From positions 2,666,001 through 2,730,000 of the forward strand of contig CM026563.1 in NCBI GenBank assembly GCA_015143295.1: 64,000 bases of DNA, written 5' to 3'. How positions within the stretch are numbered: the stretch's first letter is position 1; each line of letters begins with the position of its first letter. A model generated the notes under the pieces. The model was not told the origin of the DNA. It saw nothing but the letters and a program-made list of their open reading frames with translations, and did no database searches. The position numbers and the translations under genes were made by a program. This DNA is from Tetracentron sinense (Eukaryota; Streptophyta; Magnoliopsida; Trochodendrales; Trochodendraceae). This document shows, piece after piece, positions 10,990-22,270 of this stretch.

Positions 10990-12100
10990 CAAGCACTAAA
11001 AAAAATCTAAGTGCCTCGACGGATCTAGCTCCACGTGTCAGAGAGACTGGGTGAACGGCGTGATCGGAAAAGATTCCGAATGGTCACGCCAGTCGCATTT
11101 TCAACTAGTATTGACGTGGCGATACTTGCATCGTCAGTAATCCACTAACCGGAGGATTTTTTTCCTAACTTGATATCATTTTGCCAGCATATCGCGATAT
11201 TTTGGAGTTTTTAAAAATCTTGAGAACATCGAAACTTCAGTCTCGTTCAGCTTGAGACTGGTAGGAATTTTGAGGGTTTGGTCAAACGACCCTATGGCCT
11301 GAGTTGCTGTTTGTTTGTTCTGTTTTTATTTTAAATTCTCGTTTTTTTTTTAATAGTTAGATTAGAAAAGTCAATAGGATTACCAATTCGTCCTTCTTGT
11401 GATGCAATGCTTTTCAGGCCATATCTTTAGATTGAACGGCCCAGATTGATGATGGTAAGTCGTGGACACCTACTATAATCTTAATAGGATTATTATAGTT
11501 AAGTGCTGATATATATATATATATATATTTTTTTTTTTTTACACCAAGTGAGGCTGGATATATTAATCAAAGGCCTAAAGTTGATTTTATTAGATAACTG
11601 TAACCATTTGATTTATTTACTTTAGTGTCATTGATGGTTAATAATCATATTTTAAAATAGTCTAAAATAAGAAAAGAGAAGAAGAAGTCTATAGATGAAT
11701 GGTTAATGTCATCTCACCAGGTCTAAAACCTCAATTGCATGGATTTATGTAGTGTGTAGTGAGTGCATGCTTTAGGTATATATATATATATATTTTTTTT
11801 GGGAATTATAATTATTTATTTAGGTGTCAATGTTGGCACTAAGGATTACGAGAAATGAGGGCAGGAATATGAACTTTAGCTCAATGACAAGACCTATTTT
11901 TGTCATTTCCATAAGTACTAACATTTGTTTTTTAGGAACTACTTGATGAAATCTAAGCTAGTTTTGTTGGGGAACAGCTCAACCCGTGGCCTTAAGGCTG
12001 ATGTATTAACTAAAAAGGCTTCGTGACCAAAAAAAAAACAAAAAAACAAAAAGACTTTGGGATCATCACCAATTAGTGCTCATGAGGAGACCATATGTTA
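10990..12100. other. Intergenic with two short TA microsatellites
   Basis: TA runs are present at about 11507-11527 and 11778-11792. No gene is supported. The first 200 bp may hold upstream control sequence of the CCCH gene, including the G-box-like CCACGTGTCA near 11032. Confidence 0.4.
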
Positions 12101-12107
12101 AAAAAGG

Positions 12108-12290
12108 GGCTCCAGAGTGGCATCACGGCCCCCTAGGCACTAGCCCCGGTTGACGTCCAGATTTAAGCCTGCCCAAAGCAGGCACCTACCACCCAAGAAA
12201 CAAGGGCCTGCCTTCCCTGCTGGGTCGAACACGAGACGCTGAACGTGAAACGGAAGGCAGGAACCACTGAACCACCAACCTGTCTCTGCT
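12108..12290 (-). mobile_element. tRNA-derived SINE-like element
   Basis: The minus strand shows box A-like TGGTTCAGTGGTT followed about 45 bases later by box B-like GTGTTCGACCC, at the right-hand end. The element runs to about CCCCTTTTTT at its left end. Flanks CATATGTTAAAAAAGG and CATATCCTAAAAGG may be a decayed target duplication. Confidence 0.55.
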
Positions 12291-12411
12291 TAGGTCATAT
12301 CCTAAAAGGCTATTGCTCTACCTTCGTATCTCATTTTATTGATCGAATCCAAGAGATTGATTTTTTCCGCTGCGATCTCGCATCCCTACACCATCGGCAT
12401 CCACTCCCATG

Positions 12412-12583
12412 AGCTCGGATGGGCAACAACGCTTGCTGTTACGCTATTGCCCATATGTGTCTTATAAAATGAGGGCCCACCTAGTGTTTACATGGGAATC
12501 ACCAAATGATAAAAATGGGGCCCATTTTGCAAGACACATATGGGCAACAGCGCAACAGCAAGCGCTGTTGCCCATCCGAAACT
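12412..12583. mobile_element. Foldback MITE E1 with terminal hairpins
   Basis: The two ends are inverted repeats of about 65 bp (TCGGATGGGCAAC... and its complement). Each end also folds on itself: in the right end ATGGGCAACAGCGC pairs perfectly with GCGCTGTTGCCCAT around an 8-base loop (12540-12575); the left end (12419-12454) has the same stem with mismatches. Direct repeat CCACTCCCATG flanks it (12401-12411 and 12584-12594), an 11-bp duplication compatible with Mutator-like insertion. Confidence 0.75.
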
Positions 12584-12608
12584 CCACTCCCATGGCCCCG
12601 CATACCTT

Positions 12609-12911
12609 GGCCTCAGAAAGGGCTCTCGTACAACCATAGAATAAGGCACATGTGGCCTTAAAAAAGGGAGAAGTCATTTCATTTTATTCCTAGAATTTTG
12701 ACTTCTCCCCACTTGATATGTCCTCCCTTTATCTCAACATCTCATCACCATGTGTCATAAAGTATGTGAAGAAGTCAAAATCATGGACTTCATAAAGTAT
12801 GTGGAGAAGTCAAAATCATGGAGCCCATGATTTTGACTTCTCCACCACTTGTCCCCTATTCTATGGTTGCCCGATACAAGCCCTTTGCTTCACCAGAGAC
12901 AATCGGAGGCC
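12609..12911. mobile_element. Foldback MITE E2, Mutator-like
   Basis: The ends are GGCCTC...GAGGCC. The flanks are GCATACCTT (12600-12608) and ACATACCTT (12912-12920), a 9-bp duplication with one mismatch. The right end contains TGTCTCTGGTGAAGC, related to the hairpin of the element at 45561-45853; the left end lacks those ~20 bases. The interior carries several inverted copies of GAAGTCAAAATCATG. Same family as E3. Confidence 0.75.
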
Positions 12912-12970
12912 ACATACCTTATGTACACGCTTAGCAAGGTGTTCTGCACGCACACTACTTTGTGGCAATG

Positions 12971-13752
12971 GATTTCCTCTGGTGGTCGCTAGAGGCCCGG
13001 CCTCTTGCGCAGGTAGGATGCCGACGCGTGACCATCTAGTGGGTGGGAACCAAAATTTTGTAACTCCGTAAACGGAGACGGTAACGGTGGTTGGGTGTTT
13101 AAAATTTATTATTTTCATTTGGTATCAGAACTGTCCTCTTCCAAAAGCTTTACTCTTCCGAACTTTACTTTAATCTTCCCCAAAGCATCTTCCTCTGATA
13201 ACATATGAGTCTCTGCCTGAACCAATAGATCATATGCTTGCTTCTGGACAGTCAAATCTAAAGGATCAAAAGGAGAGCAAGCACTAACATTAACTGGTTA
13301 GTAAGCTTCTTGCCCCCCTATTTTTTTTGTGGAAGAGAGATTAGCTGCCAACTTGGACAACTTCTCTCTTTCTGTAATTTTTTTTGTGGTAAGATCTGTA
13401 GGTTGTGGACGTGTTGATGTCAGTTCCAAGACTTTTAAGTTGTGTTTTGTGGTAATGCTCTTTCCTACCATATGCATCTTATATCTGGTAATAGGGTTCT
13501 TGTTCATTTTGATGGTTTTAATACTTCAGTTTTTTGAATTTCTATTTTTTTTTCTCGGTCTGTAAGATTTGTTCAACTGGTTAACTTTCTTCTCTTAATT
13601 TTTAAGGTTTTTGTGCCTTGTTGCCACCATGTTTAGGTTGTCTAATTGGGGAGTGTCATTTTGGTATTGCTTCTGTATTACTGCAGATGTCTAGTTCTCT
13701 AACTAATAGAAATTTTTCTGTAGAAAATTGGCAGTACCTGTAAACAACTTAG
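12971..13752. repeat. Left arm of a large inverted repeat
   Basis: This ~780-bp segment is repeated in inverted orientation at 28394-29183. I judge roughly 90-96% identity by eye; the inner 140 bp differ at about five places. Near the outer edge both arms carry the small hairpin AGAGGC-CCG-GCCTCT (12991-13005; counterpart 29149-29163). A 78-codon frame here and its counterpart in the other arm look like shared repeat rather than a gene. Confidence 0.85.
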
Positions 13753-14133
13753 GGAAGGGGAAGTGTCACGAGGCTTATTAGTATCATCTTCTAAAGTAAC
13801 ATTTAAGATATGTCTTGAGGGTTATTTTGTGTAGACTTTTGAGCCCCTACTTATAACAGAACAATCAGGTGATCATGTTAGAAACATACATTGATATATA
13901 GGGAATGATTAAATAAGTATCAATACACAATCCAAATTTCGGGAACTCCAAGTGCAATGCTTTAATCATTACAATAGTGGCTAGCTATTGCACCCAGAGT
14001 TCTAACAAATATTTGAGCAATCAGGTCATGATCTAAAGAAAAATAATTTCGCTGAACTAATTTCACTAATATAATGGAAGAAAAAGGAAGGGGGGGATCT
14101 ACCTGAATACCCATATTCTGAGACCAGCTATTA

Positions 14134-14432
14134 TAATTTTTTTGTTAAGGCAACTACACCACAAGGTGAAAGCTGCAATCAAAGCAAGGAAACACACACA
14201 CCCACACACCCACACACACACACACCCTATACACCAACACACTCTCAACCCTTAGAAGCTTTACCCAATCACTCCCCAAAATGAGTACCAACCGTTTGGG
14301 GCGTGATGGAACTTATAAGGTGTTGAGAGCTCAGACTCTAGTCCGATGTGGGACTAAACACAATCTAATTTTTTTTGGTTAGGCAACTACACCACAAGGT
14401 GAAAGCTGCAGTCAAAGCAAGGAAACACACAT
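14134..14432 (-). mobile_element. Two copies of a short CA-rich retroposon
   Basis: Each copy starts with a T run, then GCAACTACACCACAAGGTGA, AAGCTGC and AAGCAAGGAAACACACA (about 14134-14250 and 14362-14432). Related copies at about 51000-51120 and 60317-60411 share the order, and the last is flanked by a clear target duplication, so this is a retroposed family transcribed leftward. A CA-rich microsatellite is part of the first copy. Confidence 0.55.
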
Positions 14433-14654
14433 GCTGTTATAAGTTTTTGATAAATAGGAAGCATGGACTATATATGGAGAATCCTCCCAATAGTTCCCAA
14501 CAATATCACTGCAAGAGAGAGGATCATTAACTGTGCAATACAGAATATATAAGAAAATTCCATTGAATTTCCAAAATGGTATTTATACCTGTGTGTTTCC
14601 CAAGGATAGTTGTCATCAATAAACTTAAAGTTACAATGTAACCTTGATTGCAAC

Positions 14655-16982
14655 TGTGAGCATGGGATTTTCCTACCCACTTTCACATAATATGGTTTGA
14701 CTAAGAGTCGCCACCTATTCATTCTTAGGGATAGGTCCCGGATTGATTTGGATAAGGCAAATGATCTATTAGAGTTAGGGTAAGCGGTTCGATTAAGTCA
14801 TGGGGAAGGTGTTAGGCACCCCAAGACCCCCATTTTGTAATGGTTACCTACTCCCTAAATTTAAGCCAAATTTAATCTCAATATTAATTAAAATGTCTAA
14901 ATGTTTAATCAAATGCTAATCCAAGAAAGAAAGAAAGCTAGATGGGCTAGGGTCGAACCCGGGTTGGGATGCCTACGTACTCACATTGGGGTGAGATCAG
15001 ACCGAGCGTAGTTCTAGCACATGAGCCCGTGCCAAGGCTAAGGGTACGTGTGTGTGTGCATAAGGTGGTCAAGGGTCTAGCCTAGGGGCTAGGGTTTAGT
15101 TGACCGGGTTGGTCAAGTGCAAGGTCTAGGTCTAACCGCGGTTAGAAGGGTGTTACCCATGGTTGAGTAGGCTAATCAAGATCTAGCAAGCATGTTTTTG
15201 GTCTTTGGTATTTTTAGATTTTTTTGGTATTTTGAGATTTTATAATGTTTTTGGTATTTTGAGATTTTATCATGTTTTTTTTTGGATTTTCATATAGGTG
15301 AGATTTTGGCAAACTTAACTAAAGTCAAATTTAATTCAAGAGAAAGGCTAAGGAAAAGTTAGGCTAAAAGATTATATTTAGGACATAAAGAGGGGTGTGC
15401 ATTGTGAATAGTAAATGGTCTATTGCCAACACCTATTTTGTTGGATTGGTGTTGATAATAAATCAAATACCATTGTCTTTGATATGAGGTATTTGGATTA
15501 AAGTCCTCTTTAAGTCCTTAGGTCCTTAAGTCATCATTTATCCATTCAAAATAGAACATGAAGAAAAAAGAAAGAAATGAAAAAGTGACAAGTGAATAAA
15601 ATGAAAACTCATCATCTCCTCTCTAATGTAGTCCCTTCACACCATTATGAATGATGTAATGAGATTCAACTATGAAAATTGGAGTGATGATGAGTTTCCC
15701 AAATGATTCTAGAAGAAGGACTAGAATCAAAATGAAGAAACAAAATAAAAAGAGAGGTATAGCTTTAGCTTCCACTCTCTATGGGCCTACCCATATCCAC
15801 ACTAGTGGGTACATATGAAAGAAAGAAATATTTACATGAGAGAAAAAAAATAAGACATCTCCTTTCTTTTGAGGTGGGGTCCCTCTACACCATTAGATTG
15901 GTGTAGAGAGACCCAACTAAACTTGAGAAAAGAAAGGTCTTCCCAAATTATTCTAGAAGAAGACTACAAATAAAAAAAAGATATGAACTAAAGAAGAAGA
16001 TAAAGAATAAAAGGAAGAGTGCCTACTACTCCAAGACTACTTCTCCAATGCTCCAAGAGGTGAGGTGATGCGTTTTTAGAGTCCACAAAGGAAGAGAGTT
16101 AGTGAAGAACTCTAGGCTTTTACTCCTAGAATTCTCTACACACTCTAAACCTTGGCTTCTTCTAACTTTCTTCAAGGCTAAAAAGAAATAAATTGGGTGA
16201 GAGGAGGAAGAGCTAGGGTTTCCACTTGGGATTTTGGAGGTAGAAGAAATGGCTTGTGAGGGTCTTGTATTTATAGAGGTTTCAAGGGGTTGTGGCAATT
16301 TGGTGATTAATAGAGGGTTGGGTGAGAAGAAGGGAGGTGATTGGTTGGTCAAAATTGATGTGGTTGGTGATTGGGTAATCAAAAAGGTATGTACTTGATG
16401 AGAGGTAATTGGGTGGTCAAAAAGAGTGTAAGAGGATTAATTGTTTTGTAAGAGGTGTAAGAATGAGTGTAAGAGGTGTAAGAGAGTAAATGAGGTGATT
16501 GGTTAGTCAAAAAGGTGTGTACTTGGTGAGAGATGATTGGGTGGTCAAAAAGGTATGTAAACATAAAAATGGGGCTATTTGGGGTTTGAAGAAAAAATAA
16601 AAGGTCTTTTGTAGGAAAGTGGAAAGTGGACTTGGGTTAATGGGTCTTGGATATGGGTTGAATGGATGTGGGTATATGGACTAGACCTTATGGATCATGG
16701 GTTGTTAGTAGATGGGTCATGGGTTATGGTTATTGGACTTTAACTATGGCAATTGGGCTTGGGCTATGGTAATTAGGATTTCACTAAAGCAATTGAGTTT
16801 TGCCTAAGACAATTGGGTAATTAGGCTTGACTACTTGGGCTTGGGTAATGGGATTAAGTAATTGGGCTTGATTGAGTTGTTTGGGTACAAGTTTGGCCAA
16901 ATGGGCTTGGGCCTTGGGTAAACCTTGGAGCATTTGAAGAAGTGGGAAGAGGAATAGGGGGTGCAAAAATAGGGTGCTTACA
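14655..16982 (-). repeat. 3' LTR of the gypsy element
   Basis: The segment runs TGTGAGCATGGG to GGTGCTTACA on the plus strand. On the minus strand it starts TGTAAGCACCCTATTTTTGC, a start I associate with Ogre-like LTRs. It is about 2,328 bp and nearly identical to 23111-25431; small frames inside it are chance. Confidence 0.9.
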
Positions 16983-16996
16983 GCTGCCCCTCTTTG
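16983..16996 (-). other. Polypurine tract of the gypsy element
   Basis: On the minus strand CAAAGAGGGGCAGC directly precedes the 3' LTR, the expected place for plus-strand DNA priming. Confidence 0.7.
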
Positions 16997-17189
16997 TCGG
17001 AGGGTGCGGGCAAGCGAACGACAAAGACTGAAATCACCACTATTTTTGCACAGTAAAACCTGCGAAACTTGAAAAAAATATAAGAAATGATAATGAACTA
17101 ACTTGAAACTAAGTTAAGTTTGCCAAGACAAAAATGTGGAGTGCTGGAGATGCATGATGGATGAGAGGAGTGAACATGTATCCGCTTCA

Positions 17190-17390
17190 ACGGAGATAGG
17201 GTGATGGTTGATCACACAATCATTTCACCGGAGATGAAATGAAAATTGATCACACAACCATTCCACCGGAGATGAGGTGAAAGTTGATCACACAACCATT
17301 CCACCGGAGACGAGGTGAGGGTCAATCACACAACTGTTTCACCGAGGAAGATGGGGTGATGGTCGATCACACAACCGCTTCACCGAGGAT
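17190..17390. repeat. 38-bp minisatellite in the gypsy 3' region
   Basis: GATCACACAACC-like units recur at 17211, 17249, 17287, 17325 and 17366, a period of 38 bp (41 for the last), each followed by a CCGGAGATGAGGTGA-like phrase. About five copies. Confidence 0.85.
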
Positions 17391-17429
17391 AGATGTGGTG
17401 TAGGATTAGCGTTACCAAGGCCGTAAATG

Positions 17430-18295
17430 ACATCCAGTCACACGACTGTATTCACATACTTCTTGATTAGTGAGCTAGTCGAGCAAAGATAGACTTCACA
17501 AGAGGCCGCAACTGAAATCGACTGTTCCAGTGCTCCTTTAATAGTGAAGGGAGCGCAATGCTATAAGCATCCGCCCAAAAGCGGGACTAACATCACCGAG
17601 GCCGTAACTGACGTCTGGTCACACGATCGAGACAGTACTCCTTTAACAGTGAGCTAGTCGAGCAGAGATAGACTTCACGAGAGGCCGCAACTGAAATCGA
17701 CTGTTCCAGTGCTCCTTTAAGAGTGAAGGGAGCGCAATGCTATAAGCATCCGCCCAAAAGCGGGACTAACATCACCGAGGCCGTAACTGACGTCCGGTCA
17801 CATGACCGGGACAGTACTCCTTTAACAGTGAGGTAGTCGAGCCGAAATAGACTTCACAAGAGGCCGCAACTGAAATCGACTGTTCCAGTGCTCCTTTAAT
17901 AGTGAAGGGAGCGCGATGCTATAAGCATCCGCCCAAAAGCGGGACTAACATCACCGAGGCCGTAACTGACGTCCGGTCACATGACCGGGACAGTACTCCT
18001 TTAACAGTGAGGTAGTCGAGCCGAAATAGACTTCACAAGAGGCCGCAACTGAAATCGACTGTTCCAGTGCTCCTTTAATAGTGAAGGGAGCGCAATGCTA
18101 TAAGCATCCGCCCAAAAGCGGGACTAACATCACCGAGGCCGTAACTGACGTCCGGTCACATGACCGGGACAGTACTCCTTTAACAATGAGCTAGTCGAGC
18201 CGAAATAGACTTCACAAGAGGCCGCAACTGAAATCGACTGTTCCAGTGCTCCTTTAATAGTGAAGGGGGCGCTATGCTATAAACATCCGCCTAAA
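17430..18295. repeat. 179-bp tandem array in the gypsy 3' region
   Basis: The phrase GAGGCCGCAACTGAAATCGA starts at 17502, 17681, 17860, 18039 and 18218, an exact 179-bp period for five units. Units differ by only a few bases. Tandem arrays in the 3' untranslated part are known for Ogre-like elements, and the unit length is in the range of plant satellites. Confidence 0.95.
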
Positions 18296-18479
18296 AGATC
18301 GACAGAGATAATGGGGGTAAAGACAGCCATCCGGCTGCTTCACCGAGATAGAATGCAATGCTGTAGGCAATCGCCCGATTGCCTCTTCGGGATGCAAGGT
18401 GATAGGAGTACAGACAGCCGCCTGACTGCTTTACCAAGATAAGATGTGACACTGTAGACAATCACCTGACTGCCTTCTA

Positions 18480-19581
18480 GTGGGTGAATTTGATGTGATA
18501 GCTGATGAGAGTGAGTATGAATCCAAGATTTTGTGGAGCGAGATGAAGTCGAATGTGGGAGCGAGAGTTGTAACCCTGAGCCGTCGCACGAATCTTATGA
18601 TTTTTTGTATATCAAGCCTGAAGGATTTAATATGCCCCTCGACTTGGATGCTTCGACTGTATACACTAGCCCCTTGGGATATACTGATCTGTGTCACCCA
18701 GGATGGTCTGTCAACTTTGCTCTGCCCTGGTTTCATTGCTCCTCTGGCGTTAGCCGGAATGAGTAACTGACTTTGAATCGACTCTACTGGAGAGTGAATT
18801 TTGACTGACTGATGATGACTTGACAAGGAGACCGATGGACTGACAAACAAGAGATGTGACAGACTTGTTGAGAAGACTGATGAAATGACCGACAGGTGGT
18901 TTGATGGTAGACTGACGATTGAAAAATGGATTGACTGTGCCTGAGATTGCTTGTATTGGGATACCTAGCTAGGTCCCTCTGCCTTCAGGTGAACGATTCC
19001 GATCATCTTTGTAGTAGATCTGTATCTGCTGGAGAAAAATATTTGCAAAGCATGTATCAACTTATTTTTCCCTCTTTTGCCCCTGGGCCCTTATGGGTTT
19101 TTACCAGGACTGGGTTGTATGTTTTGATATTTGTCCCTTTTTTGCCCCTGGGCCTTTTCAGGTTTTCACCAGGACTGGGTTCACGTAATTTTTGCACGAT
19201 AGCAGGATTAATGATTCCGTACTATGCCCGTGAAATTTTGAAATTTGATTTATCCCTTTTTTGCCCCTGGACCCTTTCGGGTTTTCACCAGGTCTAGGTA
19301 TACAAGCTTTGCATTTTCTCATTGCTCTGTTCTTTTCTTATAATTCTCTAGTCTTCTCTCCTCATTGCCATGGAGGTGAATGCTTTGACCAATGATGCTC
19401 AGATCCTTTCAAAGATCAAGGAGGGCTTAATGTTTAGGACGAAACGTGGTTTGGTTAGAAACGAGATAAAGCTCAAAGTTTCTATTTTAGCAATGGTAGG
19501 GCACCCTATGATGTTTGTTCAGTGTCGGAATGGAACCAGCTTCTGCATTCTTCATGTACCCTTTTTTTTTTTTTTTCATTC

Positions 19582-19612
<31 letters not shown>

Positions 19613-20340
19613 TGGTACATGGTTGCTTTGTATTGCAACACATTTGCTGTGTTATGACCGAACCTGATTTCAGGCTGCCTACGTACCCAAATAGGGATCA
19701 GGTCAAGACGTAGTTCGGCTAAAAAGTCACTTGATGTTGTGCTGGTTGTTCTTCTTTTGCATTGTTCTTTGACTTTCACATGGTGCCCTTGTCTGGGTTT
19801 TGAAAGAAAAGCTATTTAGGCTCAATAATCTAACTAGCGGATATATATAGCACATGTAGGCGAGGTATTGTGAAGGTTTATCAAAGATGGCCTCCTATCC
19901 TTTCCTCGATCGGTCGAGAGCATGTATGGTCATTGTATTGCCTCATATTTCAGTTGATTGACATTTGATGGCTCAAAGAGGTCTTTAGTTCCTGTATTGT
20001 TCTTATCTCGGTTTGTTCAACCTCGGAAGGGTATCCGTTGATTTGAGTGATCAACCTTTATCAAACTGTTCCTTACAGGCATTAGAAACTAGTTCAGTTC
20101 CCAAATTAAGCATCTTAGAGCACAATGAAGCTTGATCTAAAAGAGTCATTTCATTAAAACCTGTAAAAGGTGGACAGACTCGATATAAAGCAAAAGACTC
20201 AAGGGGCCACTGGCCGACTAACTGACTGGACTAAGATAAAGGGACTAACATAGGCCATCAAGGCTAACTACAAGACAATTGAATACATAAGACAAAGACA
20301 CAACAAACAAGGAGATTTTGCTCAAAATTTGACTGTAGAG
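18480..20340. other. Noncoding part of the gypsy element
   Basis: No polymerase domain is seen on either strand. About 19060-19300 holds three imperfect copies of a unit with TTTTGCCCCTGGGCC and TTCACCAGGACTGGG (spacing 76-120 bp). A long T run lies at about 19562-19613. Confidence 0.6.
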
Positions 20341-20356
20341 ATTTGGCTGAAGCGCC

Positions 20357-21922
20357 TCAGTTTCCCGGAGTAGCATGATTGGGCAAAGGGACTTGAGAGA
20401 TGTCCGTGTTCCCTGGTGTAAAGCAGATTCTATCTGTTTCCAGCAAGTCTTGGATCGCGTGCTTTAAGTCATAGCACCTGTCCGTAGGGTGTCCTGCCGA
20501 CTGATGATATTCACAGTGCTGCTCAGCCCGATATCCCTTTGAGGGAACAGTCGGAGGGGGTTGTGGATCCTTCAAGGTGATTAGCTTCTTGTCCAGGAGG
20601 AATGGGAGAAGTGCAGTTGGAGAGTACGGTATTGGAGTGAATGCCCGGTTCTTTCTCTGCTCCAGGGTCATTTGATGAGAGAGTAGTTTCTCCTGGGGGT
20701 GCTGAGCTTGCCTAGTTTGTTGGACTTGTCGTCGCGGCAAGTTGGGCACTCGGACTGGTATGGCTGATACCGTGTGTCCATCGTCCTCTTTCTTTCTATT
20801 ATCTCTTTTCGGATGAACGGGAGGACGAGAGGAAGATGCACAATTTGATCCCTGAAACATGTCGAATGATCTCCTGTCACCCATCGTTGTCTCGATCCTA
20901 GCACCGCACTTGGCCATGGTGCTGAAGTCAGAGATAGGTTGTGCCGCCAGGAGAGTTTTTAACGGGTGTTTGAGGGTACGGAGGAATGTCGTTACCAACT
21001 CTTCTTCCAGTAAAGGAGTGCTCATTTTTCCAGCCATTTCCCTCCAACGAACAGAGTATTCGATGAAGGTTTCGTTGTCCCTCTGGGACATTCTTTCCAA
21101 GTCTACTCTCTGTGGGACCAGATCAACATTGTACGAGTATTGGGCGATAAAGGTCTCGCAAAGATCCTCCCAAGTCCGGACTCTGTTGGGGTCCAGCTTG
21201 GTGAACCATTGTAGTGCAGGCCCTTTCAAGCTCTTCTGAAACAATTGTACCAACAACTTGTCCCCATGTTCGAGCTGGAATAGCTCTCCGCGGTATGCTC
21301 TCAAGTGTGTCTCTGGACATCCCTTCCCACCGTACTTTTCAAAGTCGGGAATTTTGAAATCCTTGGGCAATTGGATCCCTGGATGTATGCACATGTCCTT
21401 GAAGTTAGTGGATTTGCGGGATCCCTGACTTTGTTTTATCAGCTCCTCCAATTTCTCAATCCTCTCCCGGTATGCGTCCGGGATTTGGGCAATGCTTGAA
21501 GATATATGGGCGGACCCCATGTGTGGTTCGCCACTAGCCCTTGCCTCTTCTTCCTCATAGTGGTCTATAAGGGGTGGTGAAATATGATGGGTATGTTGTG
21601 TTTGGATTGGTGGAGGAGGAATGTTGGAGGTGAATGATGGTTGAGCAGGTTGAATGGGTTGTGGTGTGATGTTGATGGTAGGTAGTGGTGGGATAAGGTT
21701 GGAAGTAGATGGGGGGTTAAGTTGTGATGGCCTTATTGCCTCGGCCGGTTGAGAGTTGGAGGAAGATAGGGCATGTGTCACTGCCTTCATAAAATCCTGA
21801 ACGATGTTTGTCAAATTTTCAATACTCCGGGCATTCTCAGCTAGTCTTGCTTCGAAATCCGGAACCTGAGATTGTGATCTCGGGGTATCCGGGTCAGTCT
21901 CTTGTCCATCTCGAGGGTCCAT
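20357..21922 (-). CDS. Gypsy gag polyprotein (capsid region)
   Basis: A 521-residue frame that looks whole. The N-terminal third is Pro/Ser-rich; the central part (IPDFEKYGGKGCPETHL, then LQWFTKL, then FIAQYSYN) is a typical Retrotrans_gag capsid domain; the C-terminal part has C-E-Y-H-x4-GH-x4-C, the zinc-knuckle-like motif that precedes protease in Tat/Ogre elements. It would assemble the virus-like particle that packages element RNA. No pol follows it. Treated as an element gene, not a host gene. Confidence 0.9.
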   Translation of the reverse strand: MDPRDGQETDPDTPRSQSQVPDFEARLAENARSIENLTNIVQDFMKAVTHALSSSNSQPAEAIRPSQLNPPSTSNLIPPLPTINITPQPIQPAQPSFTSNIPPPPIQTQHTHHISPPLIDHYEEEEARASGEPHMGSAHISSSIAQIPDAYRERIEKLEELIKQSQGSRKSTNFKDMCIHPGIQLPKDFKIPDFEKYGGKGCPETHLRAYRGELFQLEHGDKLLVQLFQKSLKGPALQWFTKLDPNRVRTWEDLCETFIAQYSYNVDLVPQRVDLERMSQRDNETFIEYSVRWREMAGKMSTPLLEEELVTTFLRTLKHPLKTLLAAQPISDFSTMAKCGARIETTMGDRRSFDMFQGSNCASSSRPPVHPKRDNRKKEDDGHTVSAIPVRVPNLPRRQVQQTRQAQHPQEKLLSHQMTLEQRKNRAFTPIPYSPTALLPFLLDKKLITLKDPQPPPTVPSKGYRAEQHCEYHQSAGHPTDRCYDLKHAIQDLLETDRICFTPGNTDISQVPLPNHATPGN

Positions 21923-22019
21923 GTCGTATCAAGTATCTTGCTTTTCAGATCCGTGCTCGGCTCAGGGTATGCTCCCTGAAAAGATGGGAGATATAGAATG
22001 AGAGTTTGAATAGATGGGA

Positions 22020-22270
22020 GAGCAAGGGCATGCAAACGACTTAATAGTCTAGATGACCTGGGGACAATGCCCCTAGTCTGGAAGTTGAGTTAGCATGCAG
22101 GAGAAAGTTAGAGTATATGCAAAATGACCTAATTGTCTAGATGACACAGGGGCAATGCCCCTAGTCTGACAATTGGAATATCATGCAGGAGAAAGTCGGA
22201 ATGCATGCAAATAACTTGTCTAGTTGACACAGGGGCAATGCCCCTGGTCTGGAGTTGGAATGACATGCAA
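22020..22270. repeat. Three ~90-bp repeats with palindromes in the gypsy leader
   Basis: Each unit contains CTAG then GGGGCAATGCCCC (first copy GGGACAATGCCCC), a near-perfect palindrome, then GGAGAAAG-like text and ATGCA. They lie between the primer site and gag, that is in the untranslated RNA leader. Confidence 0.8.

Noticed and set aside
13329-13565. 78-codon frame with a counterpart (90 codons) at 28548-28820
   Set aside because: Similarity is explained by the inverted repeat. The peptides are hydrophobic low-complexity and the frames diverge.
16026-16966. Repeated small minus-strand frames in 14.7-17.0 and 23.1-25.4 kb
   Set aside because: They are identical because the two LTRs are identical; LTR sequence is not expected to code.
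17430-18295. Regular repeats considered as a CRISPR array
   Set aside because: Units are 179 bp with no distinct spacers, inside a plant LTR element.
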